From Nocardiopsis sp. CC223A (GTDB taxonomy: Bacteria; Actinomycetota; Actinomycetes; Streptosporangiales; Streptosporangiaceae), in the NCBI RefSeq assembly GCF_030766825.1, contig NZ_JASFDV010000013.1:40071-104070 (forward strand): 64,000 bases of DNA, written 5' to 3'. Shown here one piece after another: positions 24,073-33,147 of this stretch; position 1 is the first letter of the stretch; each line of letters opens with the position of its first letter. Position numbers and translations under genes: made by a program. Under the pieces are notes generated by a model that searched no databases, was not told the DNA's origin, and saw only the letters and a list, made by a program, of their open reading frames with translations.

Positions 24073-25709
24073 CGAACATCCTGATCCGCGACGGCGTCCT
24101 GTTCTCCGGCGGACGCCTCCTGGAGGCCACCGCCCTGGCCGTCCGGGACGGCCGGATCGCCGCCGTCGGCACCGAGGAGGAGGCCCGCGCCGCGGCCGGG
24201 CCCGGTGCCGAGGTGGTCGACGCCGCCGGCGGCCTGGTGACACCGGGTTTCGCCGACGCCCACGTCCACGCCTGCTTCGGCGGGGTGGAGGCCGCCCGCT
24301 GCGACCTCACCGCTGCCGCCACCGCCCGGGACTGCCTGGACGCGATCCGCGCCTACGCCGACGCCCACCCCGACACCCCGGGCGGCTGGGTGCTGGGCGG
24401 CGGCTGGGGCATGGCGCTGTTCAGCGGCGGCACCCCCACACGGGACCTGCTGGACGCGGTGGTCCCCGACCGCCCCGTGTTCGTCATCAACGCCGACCAC
24501 CACGGAGCCTGGGCCAACAGCCGTGCCCTCGCCCTGGCCGGGGTCGACGCCGACACCCCCGACCCCGCGGACGGCCGCATCGAGCGGGACGCCGACGGCG
24601 TCCCTTCGGGCACCCTGCACGAGGGAGCGATGGAACTGGTCGGGCGGGTGACCCCGGCGACCACGATGCGGGAGTGCGAGGCGGGTGTGCTGACCGCCCA
24701 GGAGTACCTGCTCTCGCTCGGGGTGACCGCCTGGCACGAGGCGATCGTCGGCGCGTACGCCGGGTACCCCGACATCGCGCCCGCCTACGCCGCCCTGGCG
24801 GAGTCGGGGCGGCTGTCCGCCCGGGTGTCCGGTGCGGTGTGGGTGCCGCGGGGGCTCACCCCCGACGGTGTGGCGGCCTTCGTGGCCGACCTGCGCGCCC
24901 GCAAGGAGAAGGGCGGGCCGGGCCTGCGCCTGGACACCGCCAAGATCATGGTGGACGGGGTCGCCGAGAACCGCACCGCCGCCCTGCACGACCCCTACCT
25001 GTCGCCCTGCGCCTGCGGCGGCCCCGAACGCGGCCTCGCCTACTTCGGCCAGGACCTGCTCGACGCGCTCGTGCCCGCGCTCAACGCCGCCGGGATCGCC
25101 GCGCACTTCCACGCGATCGGCGACCGCGCCGTCACCATGGCGCTCGACGCCGTGCAACGGGTGGCACCCGAACACCGCGCCTCGGTGCGCAACCACCTGG
25201 CCCACCTCCAGGTCGTCGACCCCCGCGACGTGCCCCGGTTCCGGGAACTGGGGGTCACGGTCAACATGCAGGCCCTGTGGGCGTGCGTCGAGGAGCAGAT
25301 GACCGAGCTGACGCTGCCGATCCTGGGCCCCGAACGCGCCCGGTGGCAGTACCCCTTCGGCTCGCTCGCCGCCGACGGGGCGGAGCTGGCCATGGGCTCG
25401 GACTGGCCGGTGTCCACCCCCGACCCCTGGCAGGCGGTCCACGTCGCCGTGAACCGCCGTTCGCCCGGGGACACGGCGTCCCCGCCGCTGGAGGCGGGGG
25501 AGGCCCTGCCCCTGGCCCGGGTGCTGGAGGCGTACACGGCCGGGTCCCACCGGTTGCTCGGGTTCGCCGACTCCGGACTCCTGGAGGCGGGAAGGGCCGC
25601 CGACCTGTGCGTCGCGGACCGCGACCCCTTCGCGGGCCCGCCGCAGGACGTCCACCTCACCCGCAACCGGCTGACCGTCCTGGACGGGCGGGTCGTGTAC
25701 GGCGGGTGA
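24069..25709 (+). CDS. amidohydrolase, YtcJ-like
   Basis: A 546-residue metal-dependent amidohydrolase (amidohydro_3/YtcJ group). The metal-binding HxH is FADAHVHACFGG near residue 63; further ligands lie in HFHAIGDRAV near 345, and ELAMGSDWPVSTPDPW near 440 gives the catalytic Asp. The start is TTG 24069, overlapping the MFS stop, with GAGGAG upstream; the long open frame further upstream is antisense-like. The family hydrolyses N-acyl or urea-like bonds. Substrate unknown. Confidence 0.92.
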   Translation: MTNILIRDGVLFSGGRLLEATALAVRDGRIAAVGTEEEARAAAGPGAEVVDAAGGLVTPGFADAHVHACFGGVEAARCDLTAAATARDCLDAIRAYADAHPDTPGGWVLGGGWGMALFSGGTPTRDLLDAVVPDRPVFVINADHHGAWANSRALALAGVDADTPDPADGRIERDADGVPSGTLHEGAMELVGRVTPATTMRECEAGVLTAQEYLLSLGVTAWHEAIVGAYAGYPDIAPAYAALAESGRLSARVSGAVWVPRGLTPDGVAAFVADLRARKEKGGPGLRLDTAKIMVDGVAENRTAALHDPYLSPCACGGPERGLAYFGQDLLDALVPALNAAGIAAHFHAIGDRAVTMALDAVQRVAPEHRASVRNHLAHLQVVDPRDVPRFRELGVTVNMQALWACVEEQMTELTLPILGPERARWQYPFGSLAADGAELAMGSDWPVSTPDPWQAVHVAVNRRSPGDTASPPLEAGEALPLARVLEAYTAGSHRLLGFADSGLLEAGRAADLCVADRDPFAGPPQDVHLTRNRLTVLDGRVVYGG

Positions 25710-25726
25710 GCCCTGTCCACGGGGTA

Positions 25727-25754
25727 GCCCCACCCGCGGGCCCGCGGGTGGGGC
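25727..25754 (+). terminator. terminator hairpin after the amidohydrolase
   Basis: A perfect 28-nt palindrome (GCCCCACCCGCGGG and its complement) 17 bp past the amidohydrolase stop. The remainder of 25755-25995 shows no gene. Confidence 0.8.
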
Positions 25755-25995
25755 GTGTTCGGCGGATGCTTTCGGGCGGCTCGGCGCTTGCGCCGAGTGC
25801 GGGGAGCGGCCGCGAGGCGATCTCTCACAAGACGACGAGCGCAGCTGCCCCTACTGTGCCCTGCTACGCAGGCTCCGCGGTGTCGCACAGCGGGCCCGCC
25901 CGGGGGCGGCCGTCCGAGCGCGGTCGGCGCGGCGAGGGGCGGCCTCGCGGCCGCTCCCCGGAATGATCCGCCGCACACGCCCTAGGGTCGTTCGC

Positions 25996-26433
25996 ATGAT
26001 CGAGGAGCTGTGGGCTGCGGGCGAGATGCCCTTCCGCGACGGGCTGTACCGCCCGGACGACACCGCCCTGGAGGTGGACGTGCCCGGACCCGGCGCCTAC
26101 CATCCCGACGCCGGGCGGCCGATCCCCTTCCGCCTGGGCGGCCCGCTGGACGTGGCCCGGGCCCTGGCCGAGGACGGCGCCAACGAGGCCGACCCCTGGT
26201 TCGAGGCCCCGCTGCCGGACGGCTCGGGGCGGCTGACCGGCGGTGGCGGGGGGATGGGCAACATCGGTTTCCTCGCCCGCCTGGGACCGGACCGCTCCCT
26301 GCGGTGGGTCCTGCCCCTGTTCCACTCCAACCCGTTCACGGGGGTGCGCTACGAGGGGGCGGTCGCCGTCGTCACCAACGACTGGGGCAACCTCCTGCGC
26401 CTGGACCTGGCCGACGCCCCGCTGCGCGGCTGA
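25996..26433 (+). CDS. hypothetical protein
   Basis: A 145-residue protein starting MIEELWAAGEMPFRDGLYRP, with a Gly-rich centre (RLTGGGGGMGNIGFLARL) and a C-terminal beta-like segment (RWVLPLFHSNPFTGV; VTNDWGNLLRLDLAD). ATG 25996 was chosen over an ATG 11 codons upstream because the intervening residues are basic shadow sequence. No family recognised. It converges on the Lrp gene with only 16 bp between. Confidence 0.7.
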   Translation: MIEELWAAGEMPFRDGLYRPDDTALEVDVPGPGAYHPDAGRPIPFRLGGPLDVARALAEDGANEADPWFEAPLPDGSGRLTGGGGGMGNIGFLARLGPDRSLRWVLPLFHSNPFTGVRYEGAVAVVTNDWGNLLRLDLADAPLRG

Positions 26434-26449
26434 CCGGCCGCGCCCCCGC

Positions 26450-26917
26450 TCAGGTCCGGTTCTCGGCGCTGCCGGCCAGGATGGGCTGGTCGACCAGCCG
26501 GGACAGCACCAGGGTGCTCTTGGTGCGGACCACGAAGGGCTCGGCGCCGATGCGCTCGATGACCTCCTCCAGGTGGCGGGTGTCGCGCGCCCGCACCTGG
26601 ACGATGGCGTCGGCCTCGCCGGTGACCGTGCAGGCCGAGGTGATCTCGGGGTAGGCGGACAGGCCCGTGCGGATCTCCCCGGGGGAGGTGCGGGCCCGGC
26701 AGTACAGCTCGATGAACGCCTCGGTGGTCCAGCCGACGGCCTGGGGCTCCACCACGACGGTGAACCCGCGCACCGCGCCGGACTCCACCAGCCGGTCGAC
26801 CCGCCGCTTGACGGCCGACGGGCTCAGGCCCACCTGGCCGCCGATCTCCGCGAAGCTCATGCGCGCGTCCGCGCCGAGGATCGAGATGATCCGCTCATCG
26901 ACACGATCAAGACGCAT
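26450..26917 (-). CDS. Lrp/AsnC family regulator
   Basis: A 155-residue Lrp/AsnC protein. The HTH is MRLDRVDERIISILGADARM, then FAEIGGQVGLSPSAVKRRVD (residues 1-45); the C-terminal RAM domain holds ACTVTGEADAIVQVRARD. ATG 26917 has AAAGGGA 7 nt upstream. These octameric regulators sense amino acids. It is divergent from a secreted S33 peptidase, suggesting control of peptide use (inference). Confidence 0.93.
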   Translation of the reverse strand: MRLDRVDERIISILGADARMSFAEIGGQVGLSPSAVKRRVDRLVESGAVRGFTVVVEPQAVGWTTEAFIELYCRARTSPGEIRTGLSAYPEITSACTVTGEADAIVQVRARDTRHLEEVIERIGAEPFVVRTKSTLVLSRLVDQPILAGSAENRT

Positions 26918-26999
26918 GGTGTCCCTTTGTCCACTTCTGTTGCCGGCGGTCACATCGTACCGGCGCATCCCCAGGTGGGCAGCCGTGTCGCTTCCTATG

Positions 27000-27014
27000 G
27001 TCACTGATGGTGAC
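27000..27014 (+). promoter_or_regulatory. short dyad between lrp-type and peptidase genes
   Basis: GTCAC-TGATG-GTGAC, inside an AT-rich patch (to about 27030) that likely carries the peptidase promoter. Candidate Lrp-type site, weak evidence. Confidence 0.35.
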
Positions 27015-27060
27015 ATGGACAATACATATGGTCGCAATGCCTGGGCGAGGGAGTGGACAC

Positions 27061-28689
27061 GTGCGAGCACCGTCTCTGACCGTGATGTCGGGGGTCCTCA
27101 TGGCCTCCCTGGTGGCCGCCCCGGCGCCCGCCGCCGCCCAGGCCCTCGCCCCGCCACCCGGGCAGGCACCGGCCCCGGAGCGGCCCGGGACCACCCGCAT
27201 CGACCAGAGGGCCCTGCGCTGGGAGCCCTGCGAGGACCTCGACCCCGTGGGCGAGGAGACCCTGGAGTGCGCGACGCTCACCGTTCCCATGGCGCACGGC
27301 GACCGCGGGTACGCGGACCCCGTCCGGATCGCCCTGTCCCGGGCGGCCGCCACCGGCACCGCCGAGCACACCCTGCTGGTCAACCCGGGCGGACCGGGCA
27401 GCGCCGGGCGCCGGTGGGCCTCCTACACGCACCTGCGCATGGCGCCCGAACTGCGCGAGGTCTACGACGTGGTGGCCTTCGACCCGCGCGGCGTGGGGGC
27501 CTCCACCCCGAGGATCACCTGCGACCCCGGGCACTTCACCGCCCCGCGCCCCGACGGCGTCCCCGCCGACCCCGGCGCCGAGCAGGCGCTGCGGGCCGAC
27601 GCCGAGGAGTACGCCCGGTCCTGCGCACAGAACACCGGGCCGCTGCTGGACCACATGCGCACCGAGGACATCGCCCACGACATGGACGCCATCCGGGCCG
27701 CCCTGGACCTGGACGAGATCGACTACCTGGGCTACTCCTACGGCAGCTACCTGGGCACCGTCTACTCCGCCCTGTACCCGAACCGGGTGCGCGCGCTCAT
27801 CCTCGACAGCGTGGTCGACCCCGACAACCCCTGGTACGAGAGCAACCTGCGCCAGAGCCTGGCCCTGGACCGGTCCGCCCGCAACTTCTTCGACTGGGTC
27901 GCCCGCCACGACGCCGCCTACGGCCTGGGCGCCGACGCCGACACGGTCGAGGAGGCCTACCACACCCTGCGCTCGGAGCTGGCCTCCGATCCCATCGACG
28001 GCGTGGTCGGGCCGACCGAACTGGAGAGCTCCATCATCGTCGTCGCCTACAGCGGCGCCTCCTGGCCGACCGTCGCCGCCGCCCTGTCCGACCACATCGT
28101 CGACGGCGACCCCGCCGCACTGAAGGGCCTCTTCGACGCCTACGGGGAGCAGCCCGACGCCGACACCGACACCGGCTACGGCGGCTACCTCGCGGTCCAG
28201 TGCACGGACGCCCCCTGGCCCAAGGACTGGGACACCTGGCACGAGGACACCGAAGGCGTGCACGCGAACGCACCCTTCATGGGCTGGCACAACACCTGGT
28301 ACAACGCCCCGTGCGCCACCTGGGACGCCGAGGTCGAGGAGTGGTTCCAGGTCGGCGACGGCCCCTACCGGCACCCCGCCTACCGGGGCGGTGCGCTCAT
28401 CGTGCACGCCACCGGGGACGGGGCCACCCCCGTGGAGGGCTCCTACTCCCTGCGCGACCGGCTGCCGGGATCGGCGCTGGTCGTCGAGGAGGGCGGGCTC
28501 ACCCACGGGGTGGCGCTCACCGGCAACGTCTGCGTCGACGAGATCGCCCGCGACTACCTGCTGGAGGGCACCCTCCCCGAGCGGAAGGAGGGCGAGGGAC
28601 CCGACGCCGTCTGCCGGGCCCGCCCCGAGCCGTCCCCGCGCACCGCGCAGAGCGAGCCTTTGGTGGATCGCCCCGGGACGTCCGGGTGA
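27061..28689 (+). CDS. secreted S33-family tripeptidyl aminopeptidase-like hydrolase
   Basis: A 542-residue alpha/beta hydrolase of the SlpD/TAP type that removes N-terminal tri- or dipeptides outside the cell. A Sec signal peptide covers residues 1-28 (SLTVMSGVLMASLVAAPAPA then AAQA). The oxyanion region is LLVNPGGPGSAGR, the nucleophile elbow GYSYGSYLG near 222, the acid ALIVHATGDG near 449, and the His GGLTHGVAL near 480. GTG 27061 was chosen because GGGAG lies 7 nt upstream and the signal peptide then begins correctly; the frame is open 18 codons further. Confidence 0.92.
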   Translation: MRAPSLTVMSGVLMASLVAAPAPAAAQALAPPPGQAPAPERPGTTRIDQRALRWEPCEDLDPVGEETLECATLTVPMAHGDRGYADPVRIALSRAAATGTAEHTLLVNPGGPGSAGRRWASYTHLRMAPELREVYDVVAFDPRGVGASTPRITCDPGHFTAPRPDGVPADPGAEQALRADAEEYARSCAQNTGPLLDHMRTEDIAHDMDAIRAALDLDEIDYLGYSYGSYLGTVYSALYPNRVRALILDSVVDPDNPWYESNLRQSLALDRSARNFFDWVARHDAAYGLGADADTVEEAYHTLRSELASDPIDGVVGPTELESSIIVVAYSGASWPTVAAALSDHIVDGDPAALKGLFDAYGEQPDADTDTGYGGYLAVQCTDAPWPKDWDTWHEDTEGVHANAPFMGWHNTWYNAPCATWDAEVEEWFQVGDGPYRHPAYRGGALIVHATGDGATPVEGSYSLRDRLPGSALVVEEGGLTHGVALTGNVCVDEIARDYLLEGTLPERKEGEGPDAVCRARPEPSPRTAQSEPLVDRPGTSG

Positions 28690-28767
28690 GGGTGGAATAG
28701 GCTGGAACCGGCGCGAACGGACCTGATCCCGCCGTCGGGGAGACGGTGGGCGGATGGGGGAGATGCG

Positions 28768-29607
28768 ATGCTGCGGACCTCACCGGTGAGGATTCTCGGC
28801 GAACGTGACAGGGAGGCCGTGCGCGCCCTCCTGGACATGGATCCGGTGGGGAACGTGTTCGTCACCTCCCGACTGATGGCCGCGGGTATCTCCGCGGGCA
28901 ACGGGACCGAGGTGTGGGGGCACGTCGAACACGGCCGGCTCACCGCACTGTGCTACTCCGGGGCCAACCTGGTCCCCGTCAACGCCGGTCCCACGGCGAT
29001 CCGCAGCTTCGCCGACCACGCCCGCTGGCGGGGCAGGCGCTGCTCGTCCATCGTCGGCCCGGTCGACGCGGTCAACGACTTCTGGCAGCAGGTCACCCCG
29101 GCCTGGGGGCCGGCCCGCGCCATCCGTGCCAGCCAGCCCGTGCTGGAGATCTCCGCCGCCCCCGCCGTGCCCGCCGATCCGCAGGTGCGCCGGGTCCGGC
29201 GCACCGAACTCGACATCCTCGTGCCCGCCTGCGTGGCCATGTTCACCGAGGAGGTCGGCGTACCGCCGGACTCCGGCGACGGCGGCGCCATGTACCGCGC
29301 CCGCATCGAGGAGCTGGTGCGCACCGGCCGCGCCTTCGCCCGCATCGAGGACGGCCGGGTCGTGTTCAAGGCCGAGATCGGCGCGGTCACCCCGCAGGCC
29401 TGCCAGATCCAGGGCGTGTGGGTCCACCCCGACCTGCGCGGGCAGGGCCACTCGGTGCCGGGCATGGCCGCCGTCGTGCGCTACGCCCTGGCCGAGATCG
29501 CCCCGCGGGTCACCCTGTACGTCAACGACTTCAACACCCCGGCCCGGGCCGCCTACCAACGGGTCGGGTTCCGCCAGGTCGGAGAGGTCATGTCGGTGCT
29601 CTTCTGA
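28768..29607 (+). CDS. DUF4081 domain GNAT acetyltransferase
   Basis: A 279-residue protein with an N-terminal DUF4081 domain (to about 135: VRALLDMDPVGNVFVTSRLM) and a C-terminal GNAT domain (QIQGVWVHPDLRGQGHSVPG, then LYVNDFNTPARAAYQRVGF). The acetyl-CoA motif is RGQGHS rather than the usual RGRGLS. GGGGGAG precedes the ATG. This architecture is widespread and single-copy in actinobacteria; the substrate is unknown. It is followed by pta after 54 bp, so it may share supply of acetyl-CoA. Confidence 0.9.
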   Translation: MLRTSPVRILGERDREAVRALLDMDPVGNVFVTSRLMAAGISAGNGTEVWGHVEHGRLTALCYSGANLVPVNAGPTAIRSFADHARWRGRRCSSIVGPVDAVNDFWQQVTPAWGPARAIRASQPVLEISAAPAVPADPQVRRVRRTELDILVPACVAMFTEEVGVPPDSGDGGAMYRARIEELVRTGRAFARIEDGRVVFKAEIGAVTPQACQIQGVWVHPDLRGQGHSVPGMAAVVRYALAEIAPRVTLYVNDFNTPARAAYQRVGFRQVGEVMSVLF

Positions 29608-29661
29608 CCGGCGGCCGCCGACCCGCCCGCACGACCCCCGGCCACAGAAGGGACCGCGACG

Positions 29662-31707
29662 GTGCACGGTGTCTACGTAGCGTCCAGCGACGCCGAGGGG
29701 GACAAGAGACCCGTCGCGCTCGGCCTGGCCGAGCTGCTGGCGGGGACCGTCGACTCCCTCGGCGTGTTCCGGCCGGTGGTGGGCGAGGGGGAGCGCGACC
29801 CGCTGGTCGAGACGATCCGCCGCAGGTTCGGGGTCACGGCGTCCTACGAGGCGTGCACGGGCGTGGTCTACGACCGGGTCCAGGACGACCCCGAGCAGGC
29901 CATGTCCGAGATCGTCGCCGCCTACGGGGCACTGGCCGCCGAGTGCGCGGCCGTCGTCGTCATCGGCACCGACTACACCGACGTCGTCACCCCCACCGAG
30001 TTCGCGTTCAACGCCCGCGTCGCCGCCAACCTGGGCGCCCCGGTGCTGCTGGTGCTCTCCGGCCGCGGCCGCTCCGAGGAGCAGGTCCGCGGCGCCGCCG
30101 CGGTCGCCGAGGCCGAACTCGCCCGCGAGCACGCCGCCCCGCTGGGCACCGTCGTGGGCCGGGTCGAACCCGAGCGGGTCGGGGCGCTGCGCGCCGCCGG
30201 GCCCTGGTCGGTGCTGCCCGAAGTGCCCGGCCTCACCGTGCCCACCGTCCGCGACCTGCAACGGGCCTGCGGCGGGCGGCTGCTGTTCGGGGAGGACAAG
30301 CGCACCGGCCGCGAGGTGTCGGGCCTGCTCGTCGCCGCCATGTCCCTGCCGCACATCCTGGACCGGATGCGCGACGAGAGCGTCGTCATCCTCCCCGCCG
30401 ACCGGGCGGGCGCGGTCCTGCCCGCGCTCATCGCCGCCCACCTGTCCCCGGACTTCCCCGCGGTCGCCGGGGTGTTCCTCACCGGCGACACCGACTCCGA
30501 CATGCCCGAACCCGTCTGGCGGCTGCTCGCCGGGATGCACGTGCGGGTCCCGGTCATCGCCACCGGCCTGGACACCTTCACCGCCGCCACCCTGCTCGCC
30601 GACGTCCGCGGCGGCGGCGCGCCCCTGCCCGACCACAAGATCGAGTCCGCGGTGGCCGCCTTCGACTCCGGCGTGGACGGGCCCGCCCTACTCGAACGCC
30701 TCCAGGTGACCCGCACCGACACCGTCACCCCGCTCATGTTCGAGTCCACCCTGCTGGGCCGGGCCCGGGCCGACCGGCGGCGCATCGTCCTGGCCGAGGG
30801 CACCGAGGAGCGCGTGCTGCGCGCCGCCGACCTGGTGCTGCGCCGCGACGTCGCCGACCTCACCCTGCTCGGCGACCCCCGCGAGATCCGGGCCCGCGCC
30901 GCCGACCTGGGCCTGGACGTGGCCGCCGCCGACCTGGTCGACCCGGAGACCTCCCCGCTGCGGGACGAGTTCGCCGCCGAGTACGCCCGGCTGCGCTCCC
31001 ACAAGGGCGTCACCGAGCAGCTGGCCCGCGACACCGTCGTGGAGGTCTCCTACTTCGGCACGCTCATGGTCCACCTGGGGTACGCCGACGGCATGGTGTC
31101 CGGCGCGGTCCACACCACCGCGCAGACCATCCGGCCCTCCTTCGAGATCCTGCGCACCTCGCTGGTGTCCAGCGTGTTCTTCATGTGCCTGGCCGACCGC
31201 GTGCTCGTCTACGGCGACTGCGCCGTGGTCCCCGACCCCACCGCCGAGCAGCTCGCCGAGATCGCCTCGGCCTCCGCCGACACCGCCGCCCGCTTCGGCG
31301 TGGACCCCCGGGTGGCCCTGTTGTCCTACTCCACCGGCGCCTCCGGCAGCGGCGCCGACGTGGACAAGGTGCGCGCCGCCACCGACCTGGTCCGCGAACG
31401 CCGCCCGGACCTCCTGGTGGAGGGGCCCATCCAGTACGACGCGGCCGTCGACCCCGGGGTGGCCCGCACCAAGCTCCCCGACAGCCGGGTGGCCGGGCGC
31501 GCCACGGTGTTCGTCGTCCCCGACCTCAACACCGGCAACACCCTGTACAAGGGCGTGCAGCGCAGCGCCGGGGCGGTCGCGGTGGGGCCGGTGCTCCAGG
31601 GGCTGCGCCGCCCGGTCAACGACCTCTCCCGGGGCGCGACCGTGCGGGACATCGTCAGCACCGTCGCCATCACCGCCGTCCAGGCCCAGGCCGGGGCCCG
31701 GGGCTGA
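29662..31707 (+). CDS. pta: phosphate acetyltransferase
   Basis: A 681-residue, three-domain phosphotransacetylase interconverting acetyl-CoA and acetyl phosphate. The N-terminal P-loop-like domain (to about 200) reads VYVASSDAEGDKRPVALGL, where the GKS of the usual loop is lost. A DRTGG domain spans about 215-330. The C-terminal PTA_PTB catalytic domain (365-675) contains LAEGTEERVLRAADLVLRR, GYADGMVSGAVHTTAQTIRP and NTGNTLYKGVQR. GTG 29662 has AAGGGA upstream. The usual partner ackA is not adjacent. Confidence 0.95.
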   Translation: MHGVYVASSDAEGDKRPVALGLAELLAGTVDSLGVFRPVVGEGERDPLVETIRRRFGVTASYEACTGVVYDRVQDDPEQAMSEIVAAYGALAAECAAVVVIGTDYTDVVTPTEFAFNARVAANLGAPVLLVLSGRGRSEEQVRGAAAVAEAELAREHAAPLGTVVGRVEPERVGALRAAGPWSVLPEVPGLTVPTVRDLQRACGGRLLFGEDKRTGREVSGLLVAAMSLPHILDRMRDESVVILPADRAGAVLPALIAAHLSPDFPAVAGVFLTGDTDSDMPEPVWRLLAGMHVRVPVIATGLDTFTAATLLADVRGGGAPLPDHKIESAVAAFDSGVDGPALLERLQVTRTDTVTPLMFESTLLGRARADRRRIVLAEGTEERVLRAADLVLRRDVADLTLLGDPREIRARAADLGLDVAAADLVDPETSPLRDEFAAEYARLRSHKGVTEQLARDTVVEVSYFGTLMVHLGYADGMVSGAVHTTAQTIRPSFEILRTSLVSSVFFMCLADRVLVYGDCAVVPDPTAEQLAEIASASADTAARFGVDPRVALLSYSTGASGSGADVDKVRAATDLVRERRPDLLVEGPIQYDAAVDPGVARTKLPDSRVAGRATVFVVPDLNTGNTLYKGVQRSAGAVAVGPVLQGLRRPVNDLSRGATVRDIVSTVAITAVQAQAGARG

Positions 31708-31850
31708 CCCCGGCGGCCGGCCGGTCCGGGAGGTTTCGTACACATCGGTGTCAGATCGGGGCCGGGCGCGGTTTCGGGGTGCCCCGTCACGGTTAGCCTG
31801 CAAAGGGCGCCGATCGCGCTTTTTCGTCCCCGCACCCCGAGAGAGCGCCG

Positions 31851-33071
31851 ATGACCCTGCGGAACCCGACCGGCCGCACCCGCCTGTCCCTGGCCTTCCT
31901 GCTGGCGGCGCTGGCCGTGCTGGGACCGCTCAACATCGACATGTACCTGCCCGCGTTCCCGGAGATCTCCGCCGACCTGGGCGCCGGGGCCTCGCAGGTC
32001 CAGCTCAGCCTCACCACCTGCCTCGTCGGGCTGGCGATCGGCCAGTTCATCGTCGGTCCGCTCAGTGACGCGTACGGCCGCCGCGGGCCGCTGCTGGTCT
32101 CCCTGGGCCTGTTCGTGCTGGCGTCCGCCGTGTGCGCGCTGGCCCCGAACATCGCCGTGCTGGTGGCGGGCCGCTTCCTCCAGGGGCTGACCGCCTCGGC
32201 CGGGGTGGTGCTCTCCCGGGCGGTCGTGCGCGACGTGTTCGACGGACACGAGCTCACCCGCTTCTTCGCCCTGCTCATGGTGATCAACGCGGTGGCCCCG
32301 CTGGTGGCACCGGTGGTCGGCGGCGCCCTGCTGTGGCCGGCCTTCGCCGGGTGGCAGGTCGTGTTCTGGGCCCTGGCACTGCTGGGCGTCGCCGTCATCG
32401 CGATCACCGCCCTGCGCCTGCCCGAGACCCTGCCCCGGGAGCGGCGCACCCCCGGCACGGTCGGTGGCACCCTGCGCAGCATCGGCGAGCTGCTGCGCGA
32501 CCGCGTGTTCCTGGGATATGCGCTGGTCACCGGGCTGTTGCACGGCGGCAGCTTCGCCTACGTCGCCGGGACGCCCTTCGTCTACCAGGATCTGCACGGG
32601 GTGTCCCCGCAGGCGTTCGGGGTGCTGTTCGGGATCAACGGGATCGCGATCATCGGCGGCAGCTGGGCGGTGGGCCGGTTCTCGCCGCGCTTCGGCGAAC
32701 GCCGCCTGCTGGTCACCGCGGTCTCCGTCGCCGTGCTGGCCACCGGGGCACTGCTGGCCGCCACGGTGCTCCAGGGGCCGCTGGTCGCCCTGGTCGTGCC
32801 GATCTTCGTCTACATGACCTGCATGGGCATGATCCTCACCGGCTCGTTCGCCCTGGCCATGGTGGGGCAGGAGCGCCGGGCGGGCAGCGCGAGCGCCCTG
32901 CTGGGCGCGCTGTCCCCGCTGTTCGGCGCGGTGGTCGCACCCCTGGTGGGGCTGGACGAGACGACGGCGGTACCGATGGGCGCCCTCCTGTTCGGCACCT
33001 CCGCCGTCGGTCTGCTGGTCCTGGCGGCGATGACCTCCCGCCGTCCCCGCGTCCCCGTCGCCGAGGCCTGA
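31851..33071 (+). CDS. Bcr/CflA-type drug resistance MFS transporter
   Basis: A 406-residue DHA1 family exporter with 12 predicted helices. The signature NIDMYLPAFPEISADLGAGA after helix 1 and IVGPLSDAYGRRGPLL in the loop between helices 2 and 3 are typical of Bcr/CflA. Substrates of relatives include bicyclomycin, chloramphenicol and florfenicol; none can be assigned here. It converges on the peptide ABC operon, with a hairpin between. Confidence 0.93.
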   Translation: MTLRNPTGRTRLSLAFLLAALAVLGPLNIDMYLPAFPEISADLGAGASQVQLSLTTCLVGLAIGQFIVGPLSDAYGRRGPLLVSLGLFVLASAVCALAPNIAVLVAGRFLQGLTASAGVVLSRAVVRDVFDGHELTRFFALLMVINAVAPLVAPVVGGALLWPAFAGWQVVFWALALLGVAVIAITALRLPETLPRERRTPGTVGGTLRSIGELLRDRVFLGYALVTGLLHGGSFAYVAGTPFVYQDLHGVSPQAFGVLFGINGIAIIGGSWAVGRFSPRFGERRLLVTAVSVAVLATGALLAATVLQGPLVALVVPIFVYMTCMGMILTGSFALAMVGQERRAGSASALLGALSPLFGAVVAPLVGLDETTAVPMGALLFGTSAVGLLVLAAMTSRRPRVPVAEA

Positions 33072-33110
33072 ACGGGGACGCGGGGGCGCCGTCCGGTCCC
33101 GTGCCGTGCC

Positions 33111-33139
33111 CCGGCGGGCGGGGCGACCCCGCCCGCCGG
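33111..33139. terminator. bidirectional terminator hairpin
   Basis: CCGGCGGGCGGGG and its perfect complement form a 13-bp stem with a 3-nt CGA loop, between the convergent MFS gene and ABC ATPase gene. Confidence 0.8.
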
Positions 33140-33147
33140 AGCGGTGT

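Noticed and set aside
28914..31796. A 960-codon plus-strand ORF overlapping DUF4081-GNAT and pta
   Set aside because: Arg/Pro/Gly-rich shadow of real genes in the correct frame.
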